DNA of 64,000 bases, taken from Sialis fuliginosa. Its lineage: Eukaryota > Arthropoda > Insecta > Megaloptera > Sialidae. Shown here in pieces: positions 25,578-37,782 of the stretch. Each line of letters begins with the position of its first letter. The first letter of the stretch is position 1. Below the pieces are notes generated by a model, which was not told where the DNA came from, did no database searches, and saw only the letters and a list, made by a program, of their open reading frames with translations. Location of the stretch: positions 17,174,001 to 17,238,000 of the forward strand of contig OY540812.1 in NCBI GenBank assembly GCA_961205875.1. Reading direction: 5' to 3'. Both the position numbers and the translations under genes were made by a program.

Positions 25578-28500
25578 CTATGTATTTCCAAATTGATCTA
25601 TAATTGGTTCACATTTCACTTCGACCAATTCTAACTTTGTATGAATTTTTCTATGAACAGCCAATTGGCCTGATTGTGTAAATCGACGTTTACACACAGT
25701 ACACTCGTACGGTTTTTCTCCTAAAAATTATAATACTTATTAAAATAAAGCTATAATATATATACACTATTTTGACGAGTAACAAAATTTCAGAATCTCA
25801 GATCTCAATAATACTATCAGGCAGAAACAAAGCCAATCTTAATAAGTCTGACACCCTGGGTGAGATTTAAAAAATTCCCCACCTCTTGGTATGATGTGTG
25901 TTATCAAGTCCACTACTAACTAAAATTTACATATCTTTTAATTCTATAACTGAACTACTCGTACATTTCAATTTGCAAAAAAAATCTGAAAAGTAGAGAT
26001 TTCGATCTTTAAAAACCATAAATATATTCTGGTTCAAGTCTCTGGTTTAAATCAATAAGTTTGTCTGTATTCTTTTCTATTATTCTCCTAACCTGTATGT
26101 ATTCTGATATGTGCTTGTAGTGTCCTTGCATCAATAAACCCCTTTCCACAGTAAGTGCATAAATGATTGCGCTGGCCCGAGTGAGTGCGACGGTGGGCGG
26201 CCAGGTTGCTGGACGTGTGGTAGCGTTTTGGACACTGTTCACATGCGTACGGTTTCTCTCCTGTATGGGATCGCATGTGCACGGCCAAGTCAGCAGCACG
26301 TGCCACCTTTTTATCGCACATAGTACATTCAAATTTTTTTTCGCCAGTATGTGTCGCCATGTGCGCGCTTAAGGAACCTTTACTCGCAAATCCCTGTAAT
26401 AATTAATTTAAGTGTTAAACAGGATTTTAGAATAAATACCTGTTTATTTTTTTAAACCAAAATAGTTTCAAATAAAATTGCAAAAATTGGACAAAATTCA
26501 GCTTTGACAAACTTTTAAAATATTTTACCATGAATATAATTTCATTTAAAATTTCAAAGTTGCAAGAGTGGAAAAAGGTTACCACTACCGGATTAATGCA
26601 ATAAAAAAATATGTATAAACTATACTAACCTTACTACATACAGTGCATTTGTATGGGCGTTCCAGTGTGTGACTCCGTTTGTGAATTGTGAGGTAAGAGG
26701 AACTGCCAAAACAAGCTCCACAGGTAGAACATACAAATGGTTTTTCACCGGTATGAACCCTAGCATGTGCCTTTAACACAAACGAATGAGCAAATTTCTT
26801 GTGGCAAATTTCACATTCAAAGTTTTTTTCACCTGTACAAAATAAATTTTGATAAAAAATAAATATTTTGATATTACCATTGTCATATTCTAAAATATAT
26901 TAATTATTTTATAAATCTAATATTAAAATTTTACTTATGTAATTAAAAAAAGATTAATAATATTATTATATTAAACTTTAAAATGTTCTTGTGTAAAATT
27001 AGGCTTTTCAAATCTTGTATTATGCCCTAATAGACAAAAAGGTTGTCGACCCCTGCACTATAATGTACACACATGAAAAATTTCAAGCTTCATACTGTAA
27101 CGTATGTCTGGTGGTCGCTGGTCAAATAGCTTTGCAAATTTCAGGAAAATTTAATAATGTACTCGTACAAGTCCATGCAATCTCATTACAACTTGCCATT
27201 ACTCACTTTAAAATGTTTTGTGTAACAACTTTATTTGAACTATACTTCTGTAAACATTGTGACAACAATCAACTTACCTGTATGAATTTTATTGTGAGTA
27301 GTTAGACCATGCGGGTCGGAAAAACATTTACCACAAACGGCACAAACGCACGGTTTCTCACCCGTATGTGTACGGATGTGAATAACTAAGTGACCAGGTT
27401 CGTAAAATCTGAAAGTAACAACGTTCACTTTCAATATTTAGAGGAAAAACAAATAATTTATTAAACAGTTTCTAAATCTGTTTGATTTTTGCATCTAGCA
27501 TGTATTTTTAAAATTTGAATATAGAAATTGAGAATAGAATTTATGATTATAAACACAAGGGTGTATTAAATTCAATTGTTAAGGTAGTTCTTGTGCTACA
27601 GTACTATCAAAAAGTTACGCTCATAAAAGCATTTTGTCATGAAAATTAAGAAAATAACCCTAATATGTATTTGCTATAGCGGATATGTACAAAAGTTGCA
27701 AATTTTGATGACAATGACTTGTTTAAAATGGTCGATCTCTTTAAAATTTAATGTTCAGATAGATTCCATTGTTCTTTTTATCTCATGAATTTTTTAAAAT
27801 TCTATCGAAATGATTTTTTGTACAAGAACTACCTTAATTGTTTGGGCACAAAACTAACATTTGCTTTTAATAAACATGTAATAATGCACTTATAATATGT
27901 ATAATTACCGTTTACCACAAGTTGTACACATATGTTTTCGTTGTCCATTGTGAATACGCATGTGCTTAGTTAAGCTACCTGGTAAACTAAAATGTTTTCC
28001 GCACATTGAACAACTATATGGACGGAAGTCTGGATGTTCACGTAAATGTTCTCTTAAATCTTTCAACCCTATTATAAATTAGATTTTTACAAATTAATGA
28101 ATAAAGTATTGCTAGATGAAGAATAAGACAAAATGTAATGAATCCGATAATAAAAAGAAGAAATACTGTTAATATTTAATTAAAACATGATTTGAATAAA
28201 TATTTTATAATTAAAAAAAATTGGATACTACATTTTCTTAAAAAATAAAATTGTTAGAACTTGGCTTGTAACTTTTATCTTTTGAGCATTTTTATTTTTA
28301 GGACGAATTGAATTTATATGTGTTTGTTGTAGAATTACAAAATATGATATTATATTAAATTAAGATGTGGATTAAAGTAAATAAATGCCTGTGTAAATAT
28401 ATTTTACTGTTAATACAATGTAACGTATAACCCCCACTACCTATGTTGACGCGTTTATGTTTTTAAATGCTTTATTATCAAAAAGTGAATGTTGCAACAT

Positions 28501-31093
28501 TGCAACTGCAGAGTGCATTTTATGCCATGTGTGTACATAAATTCAACATGTGTCCTAAAGTTTAATGAAAAATATTATAACAAACTTACATGTAAATTCT
28601 ACATTACATACAGGACACTTTCGTTTGTTAAGATGAATGATACGATGTCTTTCCAAACTTGAAATATAGGAGAATTTTTTTTTGCATTCATTACATTTAT
28701 AAATTTTATCTCGATTAAATTGAAATTTTCTCTTTCCTTTCTTTTTATGGTCAACATTTTTGAAAGTAGAATTTTCAATTTCATTATGTTTGCTTATTCC
28801 TGTTTCTTCACATTTTATGTTACTATTTGTAAGTCTTTCAATTTTATCTTCATATGCGAGTCTATTAGATTCTATTTTAACCAAAGCATTTGTTGTATCC
28901 TTATTTTCTTCTTTAAGTTTTTTAATTTTATCATCATATGTGAGTTTATTATTAGATTTTAATTTAATTAATACATTTTTTGTATTCTTATTTTTATTTT
29001 TTAAATCTATCTAAAAATAAAGTGATGTACATGTATTTAAAATTACCGAATTATAATAGCAAAAATTTCTGCAAAACCCATTATAGGATCTGAAACTTTG
29101 TTCGAATAATGGACAAATTATTTTTTGTCTCTCTGACTATTCACAATTATATTACTCTTGATTATCTAGTTACAGTAGACGTTCCATACTGTAAACCTGT
29201 TTGGACACAGTACCTTCCATACTGTAAAATCCCCCAATTCTCAGAAAGCCCCGTCTGTGCATCATTTATAATGCGAACATCTAATGATTGATCGAAAAAC
29301 TAGAAGTTGGTGGTAAATAAACTCACAGTATGGAACTGAGGGAATTTACTTTATAGATTTGTTTACAGTACGGTCATTGCAGTATGGCACATCTACTGTA
29401 AATAAAATTTATACGAACAAAAATGTATAATTTTTTTTATCAATGTGAAAACTAAATATGTATTTAACATGTTTACCTTAGTTTGAGTTGCCACAGATAT
29501 AGTATTATATTTTACTTCTGTGTGGTGGATTTTAGAGTCATAATCAAAACTAAAATTTGTAACTTTTGATTCTGAAACATCATCATGTTCTACTGTATTA
29601 TGTTGATCTGAATTTAATTTGAAAAAAAATTTGCGTAATTGAAAATCAGAACTTTTGCATAGTTGTCTAAAAGATATTGCGGTTTCAGCTTTTGTTGTAC
29701 AATTCAAGCATATAACATCAGGTAAACCATCATTTTGGTCAATCTAAAAAATACAGTCAATTGTAATTTACTCTTAAGAAAGTATGGCAAATGTACATAC
29801 AACTGAAAGTACTTATAATATTATATTAGAAAGTAACCTTACTAATTATATGTAAGTAGAATTTACTGTTTTAGTGGCAGATTACCCAATGAACACAGTA
29901 GAGGTGGGCGCGTCTAGGGCTCCTCATTGCAGGGTCCAACAAATTGTAAGGGTTAATTAATTTAATAATTTTGTTATAGTGTAAACGTTTTAAGGAGTTT
30001 TGTGCCATTTTAGACAATTTGATCCCCTCCTTGCCAAATTTCACGTAATGCAGTACCATATATATTATATGACAGTATATTTTTTTAAACTATTTTGGCA
30101 TGAAGTAAACATTACGGTAAATACAGAGAACATGGGTGGCCAACATCCCAACTATAAAAAATCACGTGTTGATATGTTAGAATAGAGTAGAATATACTGT
30201 ATCTGTAGTAACTGATTACCCCAATAGATTGCCGTAATCAAGGCGGAGATTGAATTCTGAATAACTATAATGTTACATAACTATGTTCTCCAGTTTAGCC
30301 AACATTATATATGGGTTAATCATAGACATAGAGCATGGACCGTGCAATCTATATTAACATAATGTTGTAACATTTCTTCAAAACAATGAGAGAGATGCAG
30401 TAGCCTTTGGGATATATCTATATTTTTCTAACAAGAATGAAATAGTTACTCTTGTTTAAATAAGGACAAGTATATCCCAAATCATTTTCTATCTCTTCCT
30501 TTTGACACGGCTCTGTTCTAGAGTAAGATGCACAGTCCATACTCTATGTCTATAAGATTATCAAACTTTGTTTTGTTTTTATTTGTATGAAAGATGTATG
30601 TAGATTATAGAGAATATAGCTCCCTTAAAAAAGTTATGTGGTTTATGGATGTTCCCTAATATTGAGAAAAATTAATAAAATTTACACTGTCAATTCTCCT
30701 ATTATATACTATGTGTGCTAACTTTTATTAACTTTGCCTATTTTGTTTTCAAAATAATGTAATTTAAAGTAAGCATTTTATACTTCAGCATAAAAATTGA
30801 TACACCTTAATTAATTAATGTAAATCGTTAAATGATATCATAAAAACCGTTAAAATTATTATTTCTAAGCATGTTTATACAATAATTATAGACATATTAT
30901 TTGAAATATAAAAATAAAAATATTTGGTTGGAAAATGAAAAAATATTATATTTACTATTACTGAAGAAACTTCCATCACTATTTCATAAAAATTTTCTGA
31001 AAATAACGAACGTAATTCATTTGGTTTCTTTTCCTCGAAACAAGTTCGACAAAAGCTGCTTTTATTAAAATTAGAATTAAATATTGTATCCAT
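25578..31093 (-). CDS. ZAD-C2H2 zinc finger protein, 12 fingers
   Basis: Complete eight-exon gene on the minus strand: 31093-30962, 29743-29477, 29010-28590, 28068-27909, 27408-27278, 26832-26630, 26393-26093 and 25720-25578. The phases close to 1758 nt (585 aa). The N-terminal zinc-finger-associated domain has its zinc pairs at C15/C18 and C56/C59, split by intron 1. It normally mediates dimerisation in insect transcription factors. Residues about 134-235 are Lys/Glu/Asn-rich, probably coiled, and contain a diverged ~29-residue duplication. Twelve C2H2 fingers follow from Y237 to about H564, many joined by TGEKP-like linkers. The short tail ends DQFGNT. It is presumably a nuclear DNA-binding regulator; the target is unknown. 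I start at the ATG at 31093 because the upstream in-frame codon at 31111 is TTG. Introns 1 and 2 contain MITEs. Confidence 0.93.
27016..27055. mobile_element. Right end of a hAT-like element in a zinc-finger gene intron
   Basis: TTGTATTATGCCC followed by GTCGACCCCTG, the mirror of the CAGGGGTCGGCAA end at 12727. Only the right end is clear. It lies between exons 5 and 6 of the zinc-finger gene. Confidence 0.45.
29174..29398. mobile_element. TA-flanked MITE (pogo/mariner type) in intron 2 of the zinc-finger gene
   Basis: 225 bp. The ends CAGTAGACGTTCCATACTG and CAGTATGGCACATCTACTG form a 19-bp inverted repeat with two mismatches. TA dinucleotides flank both ends (29172-29173 and 29399-29400). 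Further CCATACTGTAAA words repeat inside. No coding capacity. Superfamily assignment is inferred from the TA duplication and the CAG start. Confidence 0.82.
30113..30270 (+). repeat. Interspersed repeat B, copy 2, in zinc-finger gene intron 1
   Basis: Shares ordered blocks with the Rieske-intron copy: GGTAAATACAGAGAACATGG, AAAAATCACGTG, GTTAGAATAGAGTA, ACTGTATCTGTAGTAAC, CCAATAGATTGCC and GAATTCTGAATAACTATA. It has an internal deletion relative to copy 1. Confidence 0.65.
30322..30554. mobile_element. MITE family C, copy 1 (intron 1 of the zinc-finger gene)
   Basis: Ends ATAGACATAGAGCATGGACC and the complement-like GTCCATACTCTATGTCTATA. It is similar to the copy at 31224-31456 over its whole length, including a shared AATAAGGACAAGTATATCCC block. 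The target duplication is decayed. Confidence 0.75.
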
Positions 31094-31223
31094 TATTTCT
31101 TCATTTAACAAAAAAAAGTTTTACAAAATTAACCACAGCTTTTTAATTAATATTTGATAATATTTATGCAGTATAACCAACTGCTGCTTCACAACGTCAC
31201 AGAAAATATGTAGTAGTAGCCCC

Positions 31224-31456
31224 ATAGACATAGAGCATGGACCGCGCATTCAGTATAACAACATAATAGTGTAACACGTGTAACATTTCTCCAAAACAGT
31301 GAAAGAGTTACGGTACGTTTTGATATATCTATCTCTTTTTTTAATAAGAATGACACTCCTGTTTAAATAAGGACAAGTATATCCCAAACCAGTTTCTATC
31401 TCTTTCTTTTGATACGGCTTTCGAGTCAAATGCGCGGTCCATGCTCTATATCTACG
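31224..31456. mobile_element. MITE family C, copy 2, with perfect 9-bp target duplication
   Basis: 233 bp. Near-perfect terminal inverted repeats of about 25 bp pair AGAGCATGGACCGCGCATT with its complement near the right end. It is flanked by identical AGTAGCCCC at 31215-31223 and 31457-31465. A 9-bp duplication suggests the Mutator-like (MULE) superfamily. It lies 131 bases upstream of the zinc-finger start codon and could affect its promoter (inference). Confidence 0.85.
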
Positions 31457-31503
31457 AGTAGCCCCAAGGTATTAAATGGTAGCCGAAATAGAGTATGTTG
31501 TAT

Positions 31504-31587
31504 GCCCGGTATTATAAAGAAATTGCATGGGTGCAAATTCGCGCCTGCGCACATTAGCTGTCAAATAACGCTGTCTACTGGGTATTG
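31504..31587 (+). repeat. Repeat D end, copy 1 (GCCCGGTATTATAAAG terminus)
   Basis: About 84 bases beginning GCCCGGTATTATAAAG and continuing through GCATGGGTGCAAATTCGCG to a GGGTATT end. The same stretch occurs in reverse at 37783-37865. The terminus is shared with otherwise different elements at 32113 and 57754. Confidence 0.65.
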
Positions 31588-31697
31588 AATGTAAATTACA
31601 ATTTCTCAAAAATGTAGCCAATGAAATCGTAGATATTATGACTTTCACGCATGCGTGTTATTAAGTAGAAATCAGCAGTCTTAAAACCTGTTGTGAT

Positions 31698-33054
31698 TTT
31701 AGCCGCGGTCACATTAGGCTGGTTTACCAGCGCTGCTTTGCCAGCGCTGCTAGCAGCCGAGTAGCAGCGTAGTGTGAACCCAGTACCAGCGCTGCTTTAC
31801 CAGCCGGCTGGTGATTTTAGCAGCCGCTACTAAAGTAGCGCATGTCCAACTTTACCAGCATACCAGCCGATCACGTGACTCCGTTCTCGTCTACTATTGG
31901 CTGGATTTAACCTACTTTAATTAATTTATAATAGTTAATTATTTAAATTATTTTTTTTAATTTGTTCATAGACAAATTATTATTGTACACAATTATTATT
32001 AGCTACACAAATATTATTATTGTAACGTAAATAAATAAATACAAAAAGCGGTGTAAAACGAAATACTGACAATAATATTTTATTATGATCACATAACTAA
32101 AAAAATACTAATGCCCGGTATTATAAAGGACCTAACAAAATTTGTTAGCTAGCAATTACATTCAAATGGGGTATTAATACTGTACTAGTATCTATGGATT
32201 AGTTATGGAATTTAGAGCAGTGACACTTCAACTAATTGTAACACAGTTGGCATCTTTGACCGTACAAAATAATTTTCATAACATCACCACTGTTTTAATA
32301 CCGTTTGTATTTACCTTCAACGCGTGCGCGAAACTTGTCAAAGTCATCAACAAACTCCAAAAGAACTGTCATATAAGTTTGATATCTCAGTTGAAAGTGT
32401 TTGTTAGCTAACAAATTTGTTAGGTCCTTTATGATACCGGACATAATACAATAAAAAGATTATACGACATGTAATTTTCTAATAATTTATAAGCAATTGT
32501 AAAACAACAAAAATTACATATGATATGAATATCACTAACAATAAGTACTAAATAAAGAATAAACTCTTTAACATTATATAAATTATTATAATAATAATTT
32601 TAATGTGTTAATATATTTACAATGTATACAAACGTCAAAAATACAAAATAACCGAGTAGGATATAATATTATAATTGACTCAGGACATTTTCTTGTGATT
32701 TGTGATCTTTAGATTTCAAAATATACTTGTTGGTTGAAAACTGTCGAAACGCCTCGTGCATCTGACTTTATTTGATTCCATAAAAAGTACAATACATTAA
32801 CAATTGTCGTAAAGAAGTCTCGCGGTGTAGGCAAAGAAAAAATATTATCAGAACTGTCACAATTTAAAATACAATGTGAATCGACAACAAACCGTCGGTT
32901 ACTATGGTTACTACAGTTAGCAGCGCTGCTTTGCCAGCGCTGCTAGCAGCCGACTAGCAGCGTAGTGTGAACCCGTACCAGCCGCTGGTTGCTGGTGCTG
33001 CTAGCAGCGCTGGCAAAGCAGCGCTGGTAAACCAGCCTAATGTGACCGCGGCTT
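31698..33054. mobile_element. 1.36-kb transposon with ~57-bp perfect GC-rich inverted repeats
   Basis: Starts AGCCGCGGTCACATTAGGCT at 31701 and ends with its exact complement at 33053. Both arms continue through repeated CAGCGCTGCT words, for about 57 perfect bases. TTGTGAT flanks both sides (31691-31697 and 33055-33061). A direct copy of part of the left arm, with its TAGTGTGAACCC segment, recurs at about 32920-32985. The AT-rich interior has no transposase and contains a nested MITE, so this is a non-autonomous element. Confidence 0.85.
32113..32443. mobile_element. MITE nested inside the 31.7-kb element
   Basis: Left end GCCCGGTATTATAAAGGACC and right end GGTCCTTTATGATACCGGAC are inverted copies, and the repeat extends through CTAACAAATTTGTTAGCTA. 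A diverged second copy of the interior and right end lies at about 57484-57754. A 68-codon frame inside resembles nothing known. Confidence 0.75.
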
Positions 33055-34636
33055 TTGTGATATACAGAAAAATAGACTTCTAGTCAATATCACTAAAAGG
33101 AAACTATTCAATTTGACATTTCTTTATTATAATAATAATAAGTTATTATTCTGTGATAATAAGTACCTACTTATTTTGATGAAAAGTTTATTTAAGTATA
33201 TAAAAAAAATTAAAATGAGAGAAAAAGGATACAGTGTGATGATGATAAGCAGGTTTTATTAGAGCTGGTGTTAAAATACATAGATATTATCGAAAATAAG
33301 ACAACCGAAATAGCTAGTGAGTTCAATAATATTACGAAGACAGGCCAACTACCCCAGTAATCGAAAAAGTAATCAAACAGAATCATATTTTGACGTTTCA
33401 TTCCGGAATCTGTTAAATTCCGTAATCAAATGTAACAATTTCAATCTGTTTAATTATGATTTAATACGATCAAGCGGTCTGAAGATGTTTGCAGTACTAC
33501 CAATCCATGATACAATTTACCAATACACATTGCCAACCTTTCTTTTAACTGTAAATTTTGATTCCGATTTAGTTCGAATGATTACGTTGAATCCGTATCG
33601 TTCCGGTAAACGACATTCAGTTTGAAAATATTCAATACGTATTATTACGTTCGGTGTTTTGAATCCGGTTTATTATGTTTTAAGGAATTCAGATTGGAGG
33701 TTTCGAATACGGATCATTATGGTTCTCAACTATGTTCGTTTTAATACGTTTTTTGGAACTGAATCGTAATTAAACAAATTCAGTTTACTGAATGTCAGCA
33801 CTAAATGAATACGGTTAATAACGAAATGATATTATCATTGTAATTTTCAAAACGTAGCATTTGAACGTTAATTTAATAGTTTACATCACCTTTTTTTATT
33901 ATATCACGGGGATGACATGATAAAATTTGAGTCGTTTGGCATATAAGAGGTAATAGAGTGTTTTGCAAAATAGTACAACATTGATACAATTGAAGACGCC
34001 ATTTACTTTTTCTGTTTTCTTAAAATGACGCAATTACTTAATGTCGACACGTATTATCCGTATTATACTCTGTAAATAGTGTTAAAAAATAATTATGAGT
34101 TTACTCGATTTTAAAACTATATTGAACTAAAGTTTCGACAAAAATGTGACGAGAAACTGGAAACTGTGGTCACAGAACTTTGAAAATTGAAATATTCCGT
34201 TCTACTTGGTTATGATTGACTATTACAGAACTTTCGAATACAAGAAAAATGAAGATATCTCTCTTATTTTCAATATATTATAAAAGGTAAAGGGCTATGG
34301 AATTTTTTATAACAATAATATGTACATAATTTTATTTAGATAATTAATTTTCAACAAATAAATGTTTTTTTAGTTTCCAATCTGACAAAGAAAATAAGAA
34401 GTGATTATTGAAATTTATATATTAATAACACATGAAGAATGTCAGTTGAATTTTTGACGGAGTCCAGTAGTTTGAGAGCAGAAAACAGTACATCGAGCGT
34501 AGTCCACGATTAATTATTAACCTTTAACTAGTGAAACGAACAGGTGCCGTCTGTGAAAGTGATAATTTTAAGGACAAAAAAACGTTATTCTAACAAAATA
34601 TCTTGAAACTATTAATATAACTTGAATGTCTGGCTA

Positions 34637-34965
34637 ATACGGAGTGTATGGGTGTCCGCTGTCAGATTTATCAATAATCACGTAAATAATTATTCAGAAT
34701 AGAGTTGATGCTCTAATAATATACATGTTAACTGTCCTTGGTTAGAGTTGATTAGCTTTTATTAGGTTCGGTTAGGTTAAAAACAGAGAATCAATCTCGG
34801 CCACAACAAACTGTTTTAAAATAATTTTATCAATTAAAATAAACATGACGGTAAAAATGTTCTAGTCATGCATGCGCATAAACTCTATTCTAAATTACTA
34901 TATATGTAATTTTTAACAATTCTGACAGGGGACACGCATACACTCCGTATTTACCGAACGTCTAA
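34637..34965. mobile_element. Nested MITE with ~30-bp inverted ends, related to repeat B
   Basis: AATACGGAGTGTATGGGTGT on the left matches the complement of ACACGCATACACTCCGTATT on the right, and the match continues to CTGTCAG. Internal words (AATCACGTA, CAGAATAGAGTT) place it in the same broad family as the repeats at 23953 and 30113. A possible CTA/TTA trinucleotide flanks the ends. Confidence 0.68.
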
Positions 34966-35370
34966 GTATTATTTTTTACTAAATTGTTAACAGAAAAATT
35001 TTAAGAAAAAAAAGCTTACTAAAAAATCAGTTGATCGTATTAAAATATGATTAATTGCGCATGACTATTTCAAAGCACAAAACAGTACCAAATCAAATAT
35101 TAGGTATCATTTCAACTTATTTTTATATAATTTACAAGTAAAAACAGTTTAAAAACCACTAATTTTTGTTTTGCACCCATGCTCGATATATCAATGCTAA
35201 TATATCTATCCTTGTTTACATAACCTATAAAAAAATGTCAATATATGTATTAAATGATGTGAATATTATGTATTTATTGTTGTTTTTTTGTAAAATATTA
35301 TATTGAATGTGTATTTATTGTATAAAATAAATTTCAGGTGAAATTATTTAAATAAATATTAATTTTATCA

Positions 35371-35440
35371 CGCGTCAATTACACCCATAGACTTATATTT
35401 GTACTCGCGTCATTTGCACCCATAGACTTATATTTGTATC
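35371..35440 (+). repeat. Two tandem 35-bp units
   Basis: CGCGTCAATTACACCCATAG and CGCGTCATTTGCACCCATAG each continue with ACTTATATTTGTA. They lie inside the 2.24-kb transposon. Confidence 0.7.
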
Positions 35441-36290
35441 GTATTTCCTGAATCCGGTAATATTCGTTTTAGTTCGGTTAGTTTGATTTCTCATTCCGTA
35501 TTAATGGTATTAATACAAAAAATGGAATTCAGATTCCGGAATAAAACAGAATGGTATTTCATTCTGTTTGATTACTTTTTCGATTACTGGGACGTAATGG
35601 TATTCAATTAAAAAATCTTCACGAAAGTATTTAAAAAAAAGCCAAGAAAGATTGTGCGGATGAGAAGGTAATTCATTATTATAAAATAAGTTTTACAAAC
35701 AAATTACTAATTGAATTAATTTTATAGGTGGAATTATACAAGACAGGAGATGTATTTAAAAAAAATAGATTTTGTAAGACAAAATTTTTTTTACATACAA
35801 TTGGAAATAAAACTAGGGAGGGAGCTATGAAATCCTGTTGGTAGCTGTGCACCTTTCGGTTTGTTTTTTGGTAATTTTTTATCATTTATATATAATTAAA
35901 ATAACAATTAATTTAATTTTTCTTTATTTCAGATGCCTTATTAGAGAAAAGCAGTGACAACGAAATAATATTTGTAAGACCAGTCATAACTTTGCAATAA
36001 TAAAAACATTTTAATCAATATTATACATTTATTTTCAGATTGATATACAAAACAGAACACCGCAATATACTTATGTTTTATCTCAAGTACTCTCATCTCC
36101 TATCAGCCGTAATCATAATCGTTCCTTATCGCAAGGTCGGAGAAAAACTCGATCAAGTCTATCACAGGCTCCCTTGTTTCATTGACAGATCTCAAGGTTT
36201 CCTTCTAGAAGTAATGAATATTTTAGGACTTTTTACTGACTTACTAGTGGCAGCCCCGTTTTATAGCGCCTACAACTATTTTCACGTATG

Positions 36291-37782
36291 AAAATTTTGT
36301 ATCAATGTGGTTTATAAGTTATTGTGTCCTGCTATTAAACTTTTTTGATAATTATTATTAACTAATTCAGTAAAAGTGGAAAAAAATTAACTACTGTTTA
36401 TTTAATTTGAATGCAAAATGGTAAAATTTTGTGTATGAAGGGCGTTTGGAAAAGGTTTTTATGAACATAATATTCAAAATATCATCGAAGAGATTAGTTT
36501 GTAACCATTTCCGGAGGCATCGAAGGTGTTGGTGATATTCAGACTTTGATAAAATCAAACTGCGATCCATTACTTAATGAAGAGCTGCAGAAAATGGACT
36601 GCCATACTATGTCCGAAGAATAAATGCATGGAGTTATATTAAAAAAATTACAAGCAAGTGAATGCTGTAAAGCGTGGTTGTAACAAATTATTTTTATTTG
36701 ACAGTTATCGGCAAATTTTGCATAATAAATGCAGTAGACAAACAAGGGAATCTTATTATATATTATTTTGATGTTATTAATAATGTTTAGTTTATAAATA
36801 AAGTGTTTTTTTTTAAATTCATTGTCCATTATCTTTTTTTTCCTTTATTCACTTTGTCTAAAAGGATAATGACAGCACAAAGCTACAGATTGAAATGTGT
36901 AACTACTTTTATGTTATGTTGTTTATAAACACATTGTCAGCATTACAGTTAAAATTGTATTCAAAGCTGCCTCAAGGAAGCTTCCGACGAGCCTTGAGAT
37001 AAGGAAGCCTTCGTAGTCAGGGAAGTTTTATGAAACGTAAATTGAGAACAAGGAGGAACTATGAATACGATTGAATATCTTCTCCACTGCTCTCGATTCG
37101 TTTATATACATAATGCTGCTTTTTGATCAGCTTCTGCTGTATCCAAACCACCTTATGACGCTTGTAAATTCGCTTCTTACCACTTTTCGAACATCTATCA
37201 TTTCCCAGCCACCTTCTGATGCTCATTTTTAAATATTTTTTTCATTATACATTAGTATTGGATCATTTCTTTCTCTGAACACCCAAGATTCTCTTTGTAT
37301 TTGAATGTTATTTTCAAAGTTATCTGAAAATAATACTGAATATTCAGGTGATATAAAATGTCCAGATGATACAGATGAAATTGATGACATTTTGAAACGT
37401 TTCTGTAATATACAAAAAGTTGAGATAAATACTATTATATTATAAATTATATTATATGACAATTAAAAGTAAACAATGTTTTCATCTTCAAGCGTTTTGT
37501 AAAAAATGCCAAATGCAGGCAATTGCTTTAAAGAGCTATGTATTATATAAAAGTATATTTACTACTTACCAGCAGTTTAATTTTCAATTTTTACCACAAC
37601 ACGTTAAGTTTTTGTCCATAAATATCGTATACTTAGGTTATGTGTCAATTTAAATTCAATATAAACACATCACAGACTTAAAATACACATTTGTGTACAC
37701 CCATATAATGTACATGCATCGATTACATTATTATGTGTCTATTACCACTGCTTTATAATATCGAGCAAATTCATAACAATTT
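36291..37782. other. Intergenic stretch, possible degraded Harbinger nuclease fragment
   Basis: No intact gene. A minus-strand frame at 37389-37229 includes WVFRERNDPILMYNEKNI, which loosely resembles the N-terminal region of PIF/Harbinger nucleases. If so, it would be the convergent partner of the Myb/SANT gene. Evidence is weak. Confidence 0.3.

Larger units (their letters stand above)
33353..35591. mobile_element. 2.24-kb non-autonomous transposon inserted in the Myb/SANT gene
   Basis: Ends CCCAGTAATCG and its exact complement; the inverted match continues through GTAATCAAACAGAAT (about 30 bp). AC occurs on each side. Removing the element plus one AC joins the Myb/SANT reading frame, which supports these borders. 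Subterminal regions on both sides are rich in ATTCCGGAAT and CCGTATTAATGG-like words. No transposase. Another inverted-repeat element lies within it at 34637-34965. Confidence 0.8.
33210..36180 (+). pseudogene. Myb/SANT-like DNA-binding protein gene, disrupted by a transposon
   Basis: Exon 1 begins near 33210 and encodes DDKQVLLELVLKYIDIIENK and ASEFNNITKTGQL up to 33352. The matching continuation NGIQLKNLHESI resumes at 35594 and runs on to KKAKKDCADEKVELYKTG across an intron (GTAATTC after 35670, acceptor TATAG before VELYKTG). Further plausible exons encode DALLEKSSDNEIIF and DIQNRTPQYTYVLSQVLSSP, ending at a TGA near 36183. The pattern is that of the Myb/SANT-like proteins encoded by PIF/Harbinger transposons and their domesticated relatives. 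Defects are the 2.2-kb insertion at 33353-35591, an in-frame TAA just after HESI, and a one-base frame shift in the A-run after the first ATG. Confidence 0.72.

Noticed and set aside
26163-26372. Plus-strand frame opposite the zinc-finger exon
   Set aside because: A shadow of the minus-strand C2H2 coding exon at 26093-26393.
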